Below are positions 52,577 to 59,623 of a DNA stretch of 64,000 nucleotides, piece by piece (position 1 is the first letter of the stretch; every line of letters begins with the position of its first letter). Made by a program: the position numbers and the translations under genes. Below the pieces are notes generated by a model. It made no database searches, had not been told where the DNA came from, and worked only from the letters and a program-made list of their open reading frames with translations. Origin of the DNA: Actinoplanes nipponensis (GTDB lineage: Bacteria; Actinomycetota; Actinomycetes; Mycobacteriales; Micromonosporaceae). Where the stretch lies: contig NZ_BOMQ01000008.1 of assembly GCF_016862275.1 (NCBI RefSeq), positions 434,001 through 498,000 of the forward strand, given 5' to 3'.

Positions 52577-52587
52577 CCCTTCGCGAG

Positions 52588-53031
52588 TCAGCGCGCCGCC
52601 GGGGGGACCCGTACCACCGCGGTGCGCGCCACCTTGTCGTGCACGGCCTGGTGGCGGCGGTCGACCAGGGCCCACACCGCGCCGATCGGGAAGTAGGCCA
52701 GGACGAGGGCCCGCACCAGCGCCGCGGGCCAGGAGAGCCGGCGGCGACCCGTGGCGACGACCCGCAGGCCCAGCACCGCCATGCCCGGGGTCCGGCCGGC
52801 CAACGCCCAGAACACGGCGCAGTAGGTCGCCAGCAGCGCGGGCAGCAGCATGAGAAGGCCCGCGACGACCACGCGGGTGGCGTCGTGCAGGCGCGCGCCC
52901 ATGACGGCGGTGATGACGGCGGCGGCCGCGGCGGCGGCGGTGCCGAGCGCGGCGACCAGGAAGGCGTCCATCAGGTACGCGACGGCGCGGCTGACCGGCC
53001 CGGCGTACTCGCGCGCGGCCGTGGTGGTCAT
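52588..53031 (-). CDS. RDD-family membrane protein
   Basis: 147 residues with three to four hydrophobic segments and the RDD signature: REYAGPVSRAVAYLMDAFLVAAL at the N-terminus (Arg...Asp), then FWALAGRTPGMAVLGLRVV in the middle and ALVDRRHQAVHDKVARTAVV at the end, where the DK-HD block is typical. RDD proteins are thought to act in transport or as partners of membrane systems; function unproven. ATG overlaps the stop of the upstream gene (ATGA), so translation is coupled to the protein at 53028. Confidence 0.92.
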   Translation of the reverse strand: MTTTAAREYAGPVSRAVAYLMDAFLVAALGTAAAAAAAVITAVMGARLHDATRVVVAGLLMLLPALLATYCAVFWALAGRTPGMAVLGLRVVATGRRRLSWPAALVRALVLAYFPIGAVWALVDRRHQAVHDKVARTAVVRVPPAAR

Positions 53032-53579
53032 AGCTCGAGCGGCGGCCCGGGCTCCGGGCGGACGGTACGACCGAACACCCGGGAGCTCATCCGGTCGACC
53101 GCCGTGTCGCCGGCCCGGGCCCCGGCGCGCAGGCGCCCGACCAGCTCGTCGACCATGCTCTCGCGCTGGCCCCGGATGAGCGTCTGGATCCGCTCGGGCT
53201 CCTTCTCCAGCAGCAACAGCACGTCGTCGAGCACGGCGAGCACGACCGGGCGGAGCACCCGCTGCAGCTGGCTGTCCACCACGAGGTCGACCAGCGGCGA
53301 GGTCGCGACCGTGGACACCGCGGCCTGCGCCGTCAGCCCGGCCTGCTGCCGCCAGTGCGTCCGTTCCGTGGCGCCCCGTTCGGCCAGCCGCTCGATGCCC
53401 CGGCGCAGGCCGGCGACCACATCGGTGGTGGCGCCCTCGACGGCGAAGGCGGCGCCCACCACCGTGTCGCCCCACCGCAGCAGCGTTCGCCGCGCCGCCG
53501 GCCGGGCCGTGTCCGCCGGCCCACCGGCCGGGTTCGCTGCGGCGGGCGGGGGCGCGGATTGCGGATCCATGCTGGTCAT
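53028..53579 (-). CDS. Protein of unknown function upstream of the RDD gene
   Basis: About 183 residues. A disordered Pro/Ala N-terminus is followed by a helical region (RTLLRWGDTVVGAAFAVEGATTDVVAGLRRGIERLAERG) and an amphipathic segment (VVDSQLQRVLRPVVLAVLDDVLLLLEKEPERIQTLIRGQRESMVDELVGRLRAGA). No clear membrane helix or catalytic motif. It precedes the RDD gene with a 4-nt overlap, so the two probably form a complex. The ATG at 53579 lacks a good ribosome-binding site; the next ATG at 53570 is equally possible. Motif site 17 lies 35 bp upstream. Confidence 0.8.
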   Translation of the reverse strand: MTSMDPQSAPPPAAANPAGGPADTARPAARRTLLRWGDTVVGAAFAVEGATTDVVAGLRRGIERLAERGATERTHWRQQAGLTAQAAVSTVATSPLVDLVVDSQLQRVLRPVVLAVLDDVLLLLEKEPERIQTLIRGQRESMVDELVGRLRAGARAGDTAVDRMSSRVFGRTVRPEPGPPLEL

Positions 53580-53614
53580 GTCGTCACGATGCGGCGTCAC
53601 GCCCGCGGTGCGCG

Positions 53615-53631
53615 CCACCCGGAACGGATGA
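53615..53631. promoter_or_regulatory. 17-bp palindrome, island motif (site 17)
   Basis: CCACCCGGAACGGATGA, one mismatch, 35 bp upstream of the leftward unit at 53579. Confidence 0.5.
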
Positions 53632-53707
53632 ACGCGGGGCCCGCGGGCCCCACGAACGGCGATGCAGCCGGACGACGGTGCTCCGGCTGCATCGCTGGGG
53701 TGGCTGG

Positions 53708-53785
53708 TCAGTGGCGGCGGCGCCTCGACACGCGCCGTGCCGTGCGGCGTGCCGTGCGCCGGGCCACCCGGCGGGATCCGAACAT
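53708..53785 (-). CDS. 25-residue arginine-rich microprotein
   Basis: A very short ORF: begins MFGSRRVARRTARRTARRV and ends in four Arg and one His, 13 Arg in 25 residues. A strong ribosome-binding site GGGAGGTGA sits 4 nt before the ATG. It lies 35 bp downstream of the DUF6325-type gene in the same direction, so it is likely co-transcribed with it. The regular R-R-x-x spacing predicts a basic amphipathic helix that could bind nucleic acid, polyphosphate or membrane. No family assigned. Too short for standard gene finders; the ribosome-binding site and clean composition are the main evidence. Confidence 0.6.
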   Translation of the reverse strand: MFGSRRVARRTARRTARRVSRRRRH

Positions 53786-53820
53786 CTGCTCACCTCCCTG
53801 GAAGGTCATCCGACGGCCGG

Positions 53821-54360
53821 CTACCGGGCCGCCGCGGTCTCGAGGTCGTGCAGTTCCTTGGCCTCCGAGGCGGTGGCCAGGCCGATGGCCACCAGGTCGA
53901 ACGGGCTGATGAAACCGTCGCTGATCCGGAACCCGCCGGCCCGCGCGATGGCGTCGCGCAGCGGCACGGCCCAGTGGTGCTCGATGAGCAGGAGCGCCGC
54001 GGCGGAGTCGTCGGGGATGTCGGCCAGGATGTCCCAGGCGTCGTCGTCGCCGAACGCCGTCCGGCCCGCCACGGCGGCCTCGGCTCCGGCGGCGGCGCCG
54101 GCCTCCATGCCGGCCTCACCGTCGATGCCGAGCCCGATCAGCGCACCGACCTTGCTGCCCAGCTCGACGGCCTCGTTGATGGACAGGTTGCTCAGATGCT
54201 CCACCTCGATCTCGCCGCGGGCGTCCTTGTAGACAGCGAGTGCGTCGATGACGCGAACGGTGTCGCTCCTGCGGAGCTTCTCCAGCTCCGCGATCACCTC
54301 GCCGTGGAAATCCGGATGGGTGAAGCCCAACACGATCAATTGGACCGGACCGATGGCCAT
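53821..54360 (-). CDS. DUF6325/DUF1269-like protein
   Basis: 179 residues. An N-terminal strand-helix unit (VQLIVLGFTHPDFHGEVIAELEKLRRSDTVRVIDALAVYKDARGEIEVEHL) is followed by a Gly/Ala-rich middle (SKVGALIGLGIDGEAGMEAGAAAGAEAAVAG) and a C-terminal domain (ALLLIEHHWAVPLRDAIARAGGFRISDGFISPFDLV). This is the pattern of DUF6325 proteins, relatives of DUF1269. The predicted hydrophobic core is weaker than in the other two DUF1269-type proteins here, so it may be soluble. ATG with GGAGAGGAG upstream. Motif site 18 lies 108 bp upstream. The arginine-rich microprotein follows. Confidence 0.85.
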   Translation of the reverse strand: MAIGPVQLIVLGFTHPDFHGEVIAELEKLRRSDTVRVIDALAVYKDARGEIEVEHLSNLSINEAVELGSKVGALIGLGIDGEAGMEAGAAAGAEAAVAGRTAFGDDDAWDILADIPDDSAAALLLIEHHWAVPLRDAIARAGGFRISDGFISPFDLVAIGLATASEAKELHDLETAAAR

Positions 54361-54468
54361 CTGCTGCCACTCCTCTCCTGCGACCGGACGAAGGGCGGGA
54401 CCACGGCGAACGATGTGCCCCCGGGACCCGCCCGTACCGATCCTGGTGCCGGCGGCCGGGCCACCGCC

Positions 54469-54485
54469 TCATCCGGCGCGGGTGA
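54469..54485. promoter_or_regulatory. 17-bp palindrome, island motif (site 18)
   Basis: TCATCCGGCGCGGGTGA, exact match, 108 bp upstream of the leftward DUF6325-type gene; in gene direction followed by GGC. Confidence 0.6.
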
Positions 54486-54532
54486 CGGCGGCCGGCCGCC
54501 GCCGCGGGCGCCGGCCCGGCCCGGGCCCCGGT

Positions 54533-54549
54533 TCATTCCCCCGGAATGA
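54533..54549. promoter_or_regulatory. 17-bp palindrome, island motif (site 19)
   Basis: TCATTCCCCCGGAATGA, exact match with near-perfect symmetry, 89 bp upstream of the rightward DUF1269 gene; followed by GGC. With site 18 it serves the two divergent genes from the 278-bp region 54361-54638. Confidence 0.65.
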
Positions 54550-54638
54550 GGCCCGGGCCCGACCGGCGTGGCTGACTGGGGTCCGACGCCGGAGACGCGA
54601 CCCGGCCGGGTAGATCAGCGAAGGGATGTGTTCGGATC

Positions 54639-55172
54639 ATGGCAACACTTGTCGCCATCGGTTACCCCGACGAGACGACCGCGACAGCCGCGTCGTTGGA
54701 GGCTCAGAGGCTCGCCAAGGACCTCATCATCCAGCCCGACGCGATCGCGGCCATCAGCCGCGACCGTGAGGGCAAGTTCCACGTCACGACCAACCACCAC
54801 GCGGTGGCCGGCGGCGCCTCCTGGGGAATGTTCTGGGGGCTGCTGTTCGGCGTCCTCTTCTTCATCCCGTTCCTGGGCATGGCCGTGGGCGCCGGCCTCG
54901 GCGCCCTCATGGGCAAGATGACCAAGGGCGCGATCAACAAGGAGTTCCAGGCGCAGGTCCGCGACCTGGTGCAGCCCGGGACCTCGGCGCTGTTCCTGGT
55001 CGTCGAGCACGTCACTCCGGACAAGGCCATCGAGGGCCTGGCCCAGTTCGGGGGCACCGTACTCAAGTCGTCGCTGCCCAAGGAGACCGAGGCGGAGCTG
55101 CAGGCCGCTCTGCACGGTGAGGCCGCCGACGCGCAGGCCGACTCGGCCGCGCCGGTCACCTCCGCGCCCTGA
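54639..55172 (+). CDS. DUF1269-type protein with glycine-rich hydrophobic core (copy 2 of 2)
   Basis: 177 residues: an N-terminal ferredoxin-like unit (VAIGYPDETTATAASLEAQRLAKDLIIQPDAIAAISRD), the hydrophobic hairpin GGASWGMFWGLLFGVLFFIPFLGMAVGAGLGALMGKMTKGAI and the C-terminal block LVQPGTSALFLVVEHVTPDKAIEGL. These parts match the DUF1269 protein at 35109 in order and spacing. The tail is Ala-rich and acidic. ATG preceded by GAAGGGA and motif site 19. A large hairpin follows the stop. Function unknown; probably associated with the inner membrane. Confidence 0.88.
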   Translation: MATLVAIGYPDETTATAASLEAQRLAKDLIIQPDAIAAISRDREGKFHVTTNHHAVAGGASWGMFWGLLFGVLFFIPFLGMAVGAGLGALMGKMTKGAINKEFQAQVRDLVQPGTSALFLVVEHVTPDKAIEGLAQFGGTVLKSSLPKETEAELQAALHGEAADAQADSAAPVTSAP

Positions 55173-55178
55173 TGAGCG

Positions 55179-55227
55179 GTCCGGCGTCCACCCGGTCCAG
55201 GCGAGGGTCCAGGGTGGACGGCCGGAC
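55179..55227 (+). terminator. Terminator-like hairpin after the DUF1269 gene
   Basis: A long imperfect stem: 55179-55193 pairs with 55212-55227 with an 18-nt loop and one bulge. It separates the DUF1269 gene from the lipoprotein operon. Confidence 0.6.
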
Positions 55228-55286
55228 TCCCCGGGATGCCGGTCCGCGTGGACGTACGTGGGCCGGCATCCCCCTTGCCGCGGTGT

Positions 55287-55303
55287 TCACTCCGGCGAGA
55301 TGA
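55287..55303. promoter_or_regulatory. 17-bp palindrome, island motif (site 20)
   Basis: TCACTCCGGCGAGATGA, one mismatch, 34 bp upstream of the lipoprotein gene that opens a five-gene operon. Confidence 0.55.
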
Positions 55304-55337
55304 CGCGCCACCCGACTGCGGAAGTGAGGCTCGCCCG

Positions 55338-55736
55338 ATGAAACGGATTTCTTTCCCGATCGCCGCCGTGGCGGTGGTGACGCTCGGCCTCGGCGGATGC
55401 GGCACCGATCAGCCGCCGGTGTGCGACAGTCTCGCCGCGGTGCAGACGACGATGCACCAGATCCTCAACGCCAACGTGGCCGAGAACGGCCTGGCCCCGC
55501 TGAAGACCCATCTGCAGCAGCTCAAGGCCGATGTCACCGTCCTGCTGACCGACGCCGCGGCGCAGTTCGCGCCCGAGGTGGCCGGCGTGCGGGCCGCGGC
55601 CGACCAGGTCTCGACCAGCGTCGCCACGGCTCAGCAGAATCCCGACGCGGCCCACCTGAACGAGGTCCGGATCACGCTCGGAGCCCTGCGGTCCAGCCTC
55701 AACGGTCTCGGCGACGCCATGTCGGGCACCTGTTGA
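55338..55736 (+). CDS. Small helical lipoprotein
   Basis: 132 residues with a lipoprotein signal peptide (KRISFPIAAVAVVTLGLGGC, lipobox LGGC). The mature part is all-helical (LAAVQTTMHQILNANVAENGLAPLKTHLQQLKADVTVLLTDAAAQF) and ends in a cysteine; CDSL near the start could pair with it. No family recognised. First gene of an operon with DUF7144, Rv1733c-like, SulP and YihY genes (gaps of 16, 12, overlap and 4 bp). The helical form suggests a surface-exposed scaffold or partner for the membrane proteins; that is inference. Confidence 0.82.
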   Translation: MKRISFPIAAVAVVTLGLGGCGTDQPPVCDSLAAVQTTMHQILNANVAENGLAPLKTHLQQLKADVTVLLTDAAAQFAPEVAGVRAAADQVSTSVATAQQNPDAAHLNEVRITLGALRSSLNGLGDAMSGTC

Positions 55737-55752
55737 GGCCGGGAGGCAGGCC

Positions 55753-56205
55753 ATGACCGAGAGCGTTCCGGGGCGGGGCGAGCCGTACGCCGGCATCGAG
55801 CGCAGCACGGCGACGGCCTGGGTCGGCTGGGTGCTGCTCGGCGCGATCATGCTGGTGCTGCTCGGCGCCGTGCACCTCGGCACGGGCCTGGTCGCCCTGG
55901 TCCGTCCCGAGGTGCTGGCCGGGGGGCGCGCCGATCTGCTGGTGCCGCTGAGCCTGGACGCCCTCGCCGGGTTCCACCTGGTGCTCGGGGCCACGGCCGT
56001 GGTCGTGGGCGTGGGCCTGGTCCGCGGGTACCGCTGGGCGCGGCTCAGCGCGCTGCTCCTGGCGGGCGCGGCGGCCATGGTCAATTTCGCCTTCATCGCG
56101 GTCCACCCCGTGTGGTCGGTCACCGCGCTCGTCATGATCGCCGTCGTCAGCTACGCGGTGTCGGCGCACGGAGCCGAGGTCGCCGGCGCGTACGGCGACA
56201 CCTGA
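55753..56205 (+). CDS. DUF7144-type four-helix membrane protein (copy 3 of 3)
   Basis: 150 residues, four hydrophobic segments, with the family blocks TAWVGWVLLGAIMLVLLGAVHLGTGLVALVRPEV and AMVNFAFIAVHPVWSVTALVMIAVVSYAVSAHG. The loop after helix 2 differs from the other two copies (an insert around AGGRADLLVPLSLDALAGF). Second gene of the operon, GGGAGGCAGG before the ATG. Placement next to an Rv1733c-like gene and SulP recalls the DosR-regulated cluster of mycobacteria, though DUF7144 itself is not part of that cluster as far as I know. Confidence 0.87.
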   Translation: MTESVPGRGEPYAGIERSTATAWVGWVLLGAIMLVLLGAVHLGTGLVALVRPEVLAGGRADLLVPLSLDALAGFHLVLGATAVVVGVGLVRGYRWARLSALLLAGAAAMVNFAFIAVHPVWSVTALVMIAVVSYAVSAHGAEVAGAYGDT

Positions 56206-56217
56206 CAGGGGGACCAC

Positions 56218-56808
56218 ATGTGCTTCAGGCGGATCGGCCGCCGGATGCCGTGGCGCAGAGTTCCGTTGCGCCGTCGCTCGGACCGGATCCAGGCGTGGCT
56301 CACTCTGGCGGTGATCGTGACGGCGCTGCTGGCCGCGCCGGGGGCCGCCTGGTGGACGGCGCGCTCCACGTACGGTGCGGAGGCCCGAGCGAGCGAGTGG
56401 GAGGCCCGCCACCGCCGCGCGGTGTCCGCCGTCCTGGAGCAGAACGCCGCCGGGGTCAGCTCGACCGTCGACAGCGAGGCGCTGCCGGGCCCGGAGTACG
56501 TGCCGGTGGCGGCGCGCTGGACGGCGCCCGACGGCACGGTCCGGGCCGGCGCCGTCCCGGTCGAGGCGGGCGCCCGGGCCGGCAGCACGGTGACCGTCTG
56601 GATCGACGAGCTCGGGGCCCTGGCCTCGCCGCCGCGCCGGCGCAACGCCGTCCTGGACGCCACGGTGGCCGGAACGTTCGCGCTGACCGCGATGCTCGCG
56701 TTCCTGGGCGGGGCGCGGCGGCTCGTCATCTGGCGCCTCGACCGTCGCCGGCTGCGGTCCTGGGAGGCCGAATGGCAGATCATCGGACCGCGGTGGAGCC
56801 GACGGTGA
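56218..56808 (+). CDS. Rv1733c-like two-helix membrane protein
   Basis: 196 residues with the Rv1733c layout: a basic start (RRIGRRMPWRRVPLRRRSDRIQAWL), a first membrane helix (TLAVIVTALLAAPGAAWWTA), an extracytoplasmic domain with ARWTAPDGTVRAGAVPVEAGARAGSTVTVWIDELG, and a second helix (ATVAGTFALTAMLAFLGGARRLV) followed by a basic end (WRLDRRRLRSWEAEWQIIGPRWSRR). The central WxxxDG...GxVPV...VWID pattern is shared with Mycobacterium tuberculosis Rv1733c, a latency-associated antigen. ATG with GGGGG upstream. Its stop overlaps the start of the SulP gene. Function unknown even in mycobacteria. Confidence 0.88.
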   Translation: MCFRRIGRRMPWRRVPLRRRSDRIQAWLTLAVIVTALLAAPGAAWWTARSTYGAEARASEWEARHRRAVSAVLEQNAAGVSSTVDSEALPGPEYVPVAARWTAPDGTVRAGAVPVEAGARAGSTVTVWIDELGALASPPRRRNAVLDATVAGTFALTAMLAFLGGARRLVIWRLDRRRLRSWEAEWQIIGPRWSRR

Positions 56809-58586
56809 GCGAGCGGAGGGAACGGGCGACCGCCCGGGGAGCCGTCGGCCGCTGGGTGCCCGGGGTGGCCGCCGTGACGACCTACCGCCGGCGGTGGCTG
56901 GGCAAGGACGTCGTCGCCGGCCTGGTGCTGTCCAGCCTGCTGGTGCCGCAGGGCATGGCCTACGCCGAACTCGCCGGCCTGCCCCCCATCACCGGCCTGT
57001 ACACGACGGTGTTCGGCCTGTTGGGCTACGCCGTCTTCGGCGCCTCCCGGATCCTGGTGGTCGGACCCGACTCCTCGCTCGGGCCGATGATCGCCGCGGT
57101 GCTGGTCGCCACCATCGGCTCCGGCGGGGACCCGGCCGTGGCCGTCGGGCTGGCTTCGATGCTCGGGCTGCTGGTCGGCCTGACCATGGCCGTCGCGGGC
57201 GTCGCGAAACTCGGGTTCATCGCCGACCTGCTGTCCAAGCCGACCCAGATCGGCTACATGAACGGCCTGGCGGTCACCATCTTCGTCAGCCAGCTGCCCA
57301 AGCTGTGCGGGTTCTCCGTCGACGCCGACGGGTTGATCGGCGAGGCGAGCGGTTTCGTGCGGGGGCTGGCCAACGGCGACGCCGTGCCGGCCGCCTGCGT
57401 GGTCGGCCTGGTCACGCTGGCCATCATCGTGGCGTTGCAGCGCTGGCTGCCCAAGGTGCCGGCCGTCCTGCTCGCCGTGGGCGCCGCGATCGCCACGACC
57501 TCGGTGCTCGGGCTGGGCGACCGCGGCGTGGACGTGGTCGGCCCGCTGCCGGCGGGCCTGCCGCCCCTCACCATGCCGCACGCGTCCTGGTCCCAGCTGG
57601 TCCTGCTGCTCGGCGGCGCGGTCGGCATCACGGTCGTGTCGCTGACCGACACGATCTCCACCGCGTCGTCGTTCGCCGCCCGGACGGGCCAGGAGGTCCG
57701 CGCCGATCAGGAGATGATCGGTGTCGGCGCGGCCAACGTCGCGGCCTCTTTCTTCCAGGGCTTCCCGGTCAGCACCAGCGGTTCCCGGACCGCGGTGGCC
57801 GAGCAGTCCGGCGCCCGTAGCCAGCTGACCGGCGTGGTCGGCGCCGCCGTCATCCTGGTGATGCTCGTGCTGGCCCCCAACCTGCTGCGGAACCTGCCCC
57901 AGCCGGCCCTCGCCGCGGTGGTGATCGCCGCGTCGCTGTCGCTGGCCGACCTCCCCGGCACCGCCCGGCTCTGGCGGCACCGGCGGCTGGAGTTCGTCGT
58001 CTGCCTCACGGCGTTCCTCGGCGTGGCGCTGCTGGGGGTCCTGCCCGGCATCGGGGTCGCGGTCGGGATCTCGGTGCTCAACGTGTTCCGCCGGGTGTGG
58101 TGGCCGTACCAGACGGAGTTGCGCCGCACTCCCGGGCTGCCGGGCTACCACGACGTGCGCTCGTACCCGGCGGCCGAGCACCTGCCCGGCCTGGTGATCT
58201 TCCGCTTCGACGCCCCGCTGATCTTCGCCAACGCCCGGGTCTTCCGCGACCAGGTCCGCCGCCTGGCCCGCAGCCGGGAGCGGCCGGTCTGGATCGTGCT
58301 CGCGGCGGAACCCGTCACCGACGTCGACACCACCGCGGGGGACATGCTCGGACCGCTGATCGACCAGCTCGCCGCCCACGGCACCGCGCTGGTCTGGGCC
58401 GAGCTCAAGGACCCGGTGCGGCGCAAGCTCGACCGTTACGGCCTGACCCCGGCCATCGGTCCGGAGCACTTCTTCGCGACCCTGGACGAGGCGGTCGGCG
58501 CGTACCGGGCCCGGACCGGCGCCGGCTGGGCCGCGCCGGGGGAGGAGTCCCCGGTGGAGGGCGACGCGCATCCCCGGCCGACGTGA
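56805..58586 (+). CDS. SulP-family anion transporter with STAS domain
   Basis: 593 residues from the GTG at 56805, which overlaps the preceding TGA; an ATG at 56772 adds 11 residues. About 10-12 membrane segments with the SulP signatures SSLLVPQGMAYAELAGLPPITGLYTTVFGLLGYAVFGASR and SFFQGFPVSTSGSRTAVAEQSGARSQLTG. The C-terminal STAS domain (about residues 450-570) has LVIFRFDAPLIFANARVFRDQVRRL and TDVDTTAGDMLGPLIDQLAAHG. Transports sulfate, bicarbonate or related anions; the substrate is not certain. In mycobacteria Rv1739c (SulP) also lies near Rv1733c, so the pairing is conserved. Confidence 0.93.
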   Translation: MSERRERATARGAVGRWVPGVAAVTTYRRRWLGKDVVAGLVLSSLLVPQGMAYAELAGLPPITGLYTTVFGLLGYAVFGASRILVVGPDSSLGPMIAAVLVATIGSGGDPAVAVGLASMLGLLVGLTMAVAGVAKLGFIADLLSKPTQIGYMNGLAVTIFVSQLPKLCGFSVDADGLIGEASGFVRGLANGDAVPAACVVGLVTLAIIVALQRWLPKVPAVLLAVGAAIATTSVLGLGDRGVDVVGPLPAGLPPLTMPHASWSQLVLLLGGAVGITVVSLTDTISTASSFAARTGQEVRADQEMIGVGAANVAASFFQGFPVSTSGSRTAVAEQSGARSQLTGVVGAAVILVMLVLAPNLLRNLPQPALAAVVIAASLSLADLPGTARLWRHRRLEFVVCLTAFLGVALLGVLPGIGVAVGISVLNVFRRVWWPYQTELRRTPGLPGYHDVRSYPAAEHLPGLVIFRFDAPLIFANARVFRDQVRRLARSRERPVWIVLAAEPVTDVDTTAGDMLGPLIDQLAAHGTALVWAELKDPVRRKLDRYGLTPAIGPEHFFATLDEAVGAYRARTGAGWAAPGEESPVEGDAHPRPT

Positions 58587-58590
58587 CCCC

Positions 58591-59520
58591 GTGGCGATCA
58601 TCCAGCGGCTGGACCGCCTGCAGCGGCGGCGGCCCGCGCTGGGTTTCGCGTACGCCGTCATCCGCAAGTACGCCGACGACGACGGCGGCCGGGAAGCGGC
58701 CCTCATCACCTACTACGGGTTCCTCAGCGTCTTCCCCATGCTGTTGCTGGCCCAGACGATCGTCACCCGGGCCCTGCCGCACCATCCGGAGCTGCGGCAG
58801 CGGGTGGTCGCGGCGATGGTGCCGCCGTCGCTGCAGGCCACCGTCGAGAGCGCGCTGAGCGCCCTGCCCACCGCGCGCACGGCCCTCGCCGTGGGCCTGG
58901 CCGGCCTGGTGCTGTCCGGAACCGGGGTGGTCCGCGCGGCGGCCCGTACGATGAACCATCTCGCCGCGGTCCCGCACCGGCTGCGGGCCCCGTGGCGCCC
59001 GGGACGGGTGCTGGCCGCCCTGGTCCTCGTGCTGGCGGGCGCGGCGGTCATCGGCTGCCTGGTCGTGGCCGCCGCGGCGCACCCCGGCCTGCCCCGGCTG
59101 TCCCGGCTGCTGGCGGTGGCCGGGGAGTTCGCGGTCGCCTTCGTCGTCCTGCTGCTCGTGGCCCGCCTGCTGGTGCAGTGCCCGGCGCCGGTGCGGATGC
59201 TCTGGCCGGCCGCCGCCCCGGGCGCGGTGGCGGTGACGGTCACGCTGGAGCTGGGAGCGGAGATCCTGCCGGGGTTGGTACGGCGGGCCGGCCCGGTCTA
59301 CGGCGCCTTCGCGACCGTCGCGGGCATGTTCGCGCTGCTGTACCTGCTGAGCCTCGCGCTGGTGGTCGCGGCCGAGATCGCCGCGGTGCGCGGGGCGCGG
59401 CTGTGGCCCCGCGCCGTGGACCGCGCCCGGCCCACCGCCGCCGACGCGCACGCCCTGGCGCTGCTGGCCCGCGAGCAGGAGCGGTTCCCGGGGCAACGCA
59501 TCGAGTCGTGGCTGCCGTGA
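58591..59520 (+). CDS. YihY/virulence factor BrkB-family membrane protein (copy 2 of 2)
   Basis: 309 residues with about six hydrophobic segments. Family blocks: ALGFAYAVIRKYADDDGGREAALITYYGFLSVFPMLLLAQT, VLSGTGVVRAAARTMNHLAAV and AGPVYGAFATVAGMFALLYLLSLALVVAAEIAAVRG. More typical of the family than the copy at 33655, since the DxGxxLAALITYYGFLSLFP core is almost complete. GTG start 4 bp after the SulP stop, last gene of the five-gene operon. An HdeD gene with its own motif site follows, as after the other YihY copy. Confidence 0.88.
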   Translation: MAIIQRLDRLQRRRPALGFAYAVIRKYADDDGGREAALITYYGFLSVFPMLLLAQTIVTRALPHHPELRQRVVAAMVPPSLQATVESALSALPTARTALAVGLAGLVLSGTGVVRAAARTMNHLAAVPHRLRAPWRPGRVLAALVLVLAGAAVIGCLVVAAAAHPGLPRLSRLLAVAGEFAVAFVVLLLVARLLVQCPAPVRMLWPAAAPGAVAVTVTLELGAEILPGLVRRAGPVYGAFATVAGMFALLYLLSLALVVAAEIAAVRGARLWPRAVDRARPTAADAHALALLAREQERFPGQRIESWLP

Positions 59521-59527
59521 GGCGGTC

Positions 59528-59544
59528 TCGCTCCCAGCGGATGA
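59528..59544. promoter_or_regulatory. 17-bp palindrome, island motif (site 21)
   Basis: TCGCTCCCAGCGGATGA, exact match, 79 bp upstream of the HdeD gene. Confidence 0.6.
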
Positions 59545-59623
59545 TGCCCCGCACCCACGGGCCCGGGTTTGCTCAGCGGGAAGGTCGCGCCGGACCACAG
59601 GGACGAACGCCGAGGAGGCCAGG

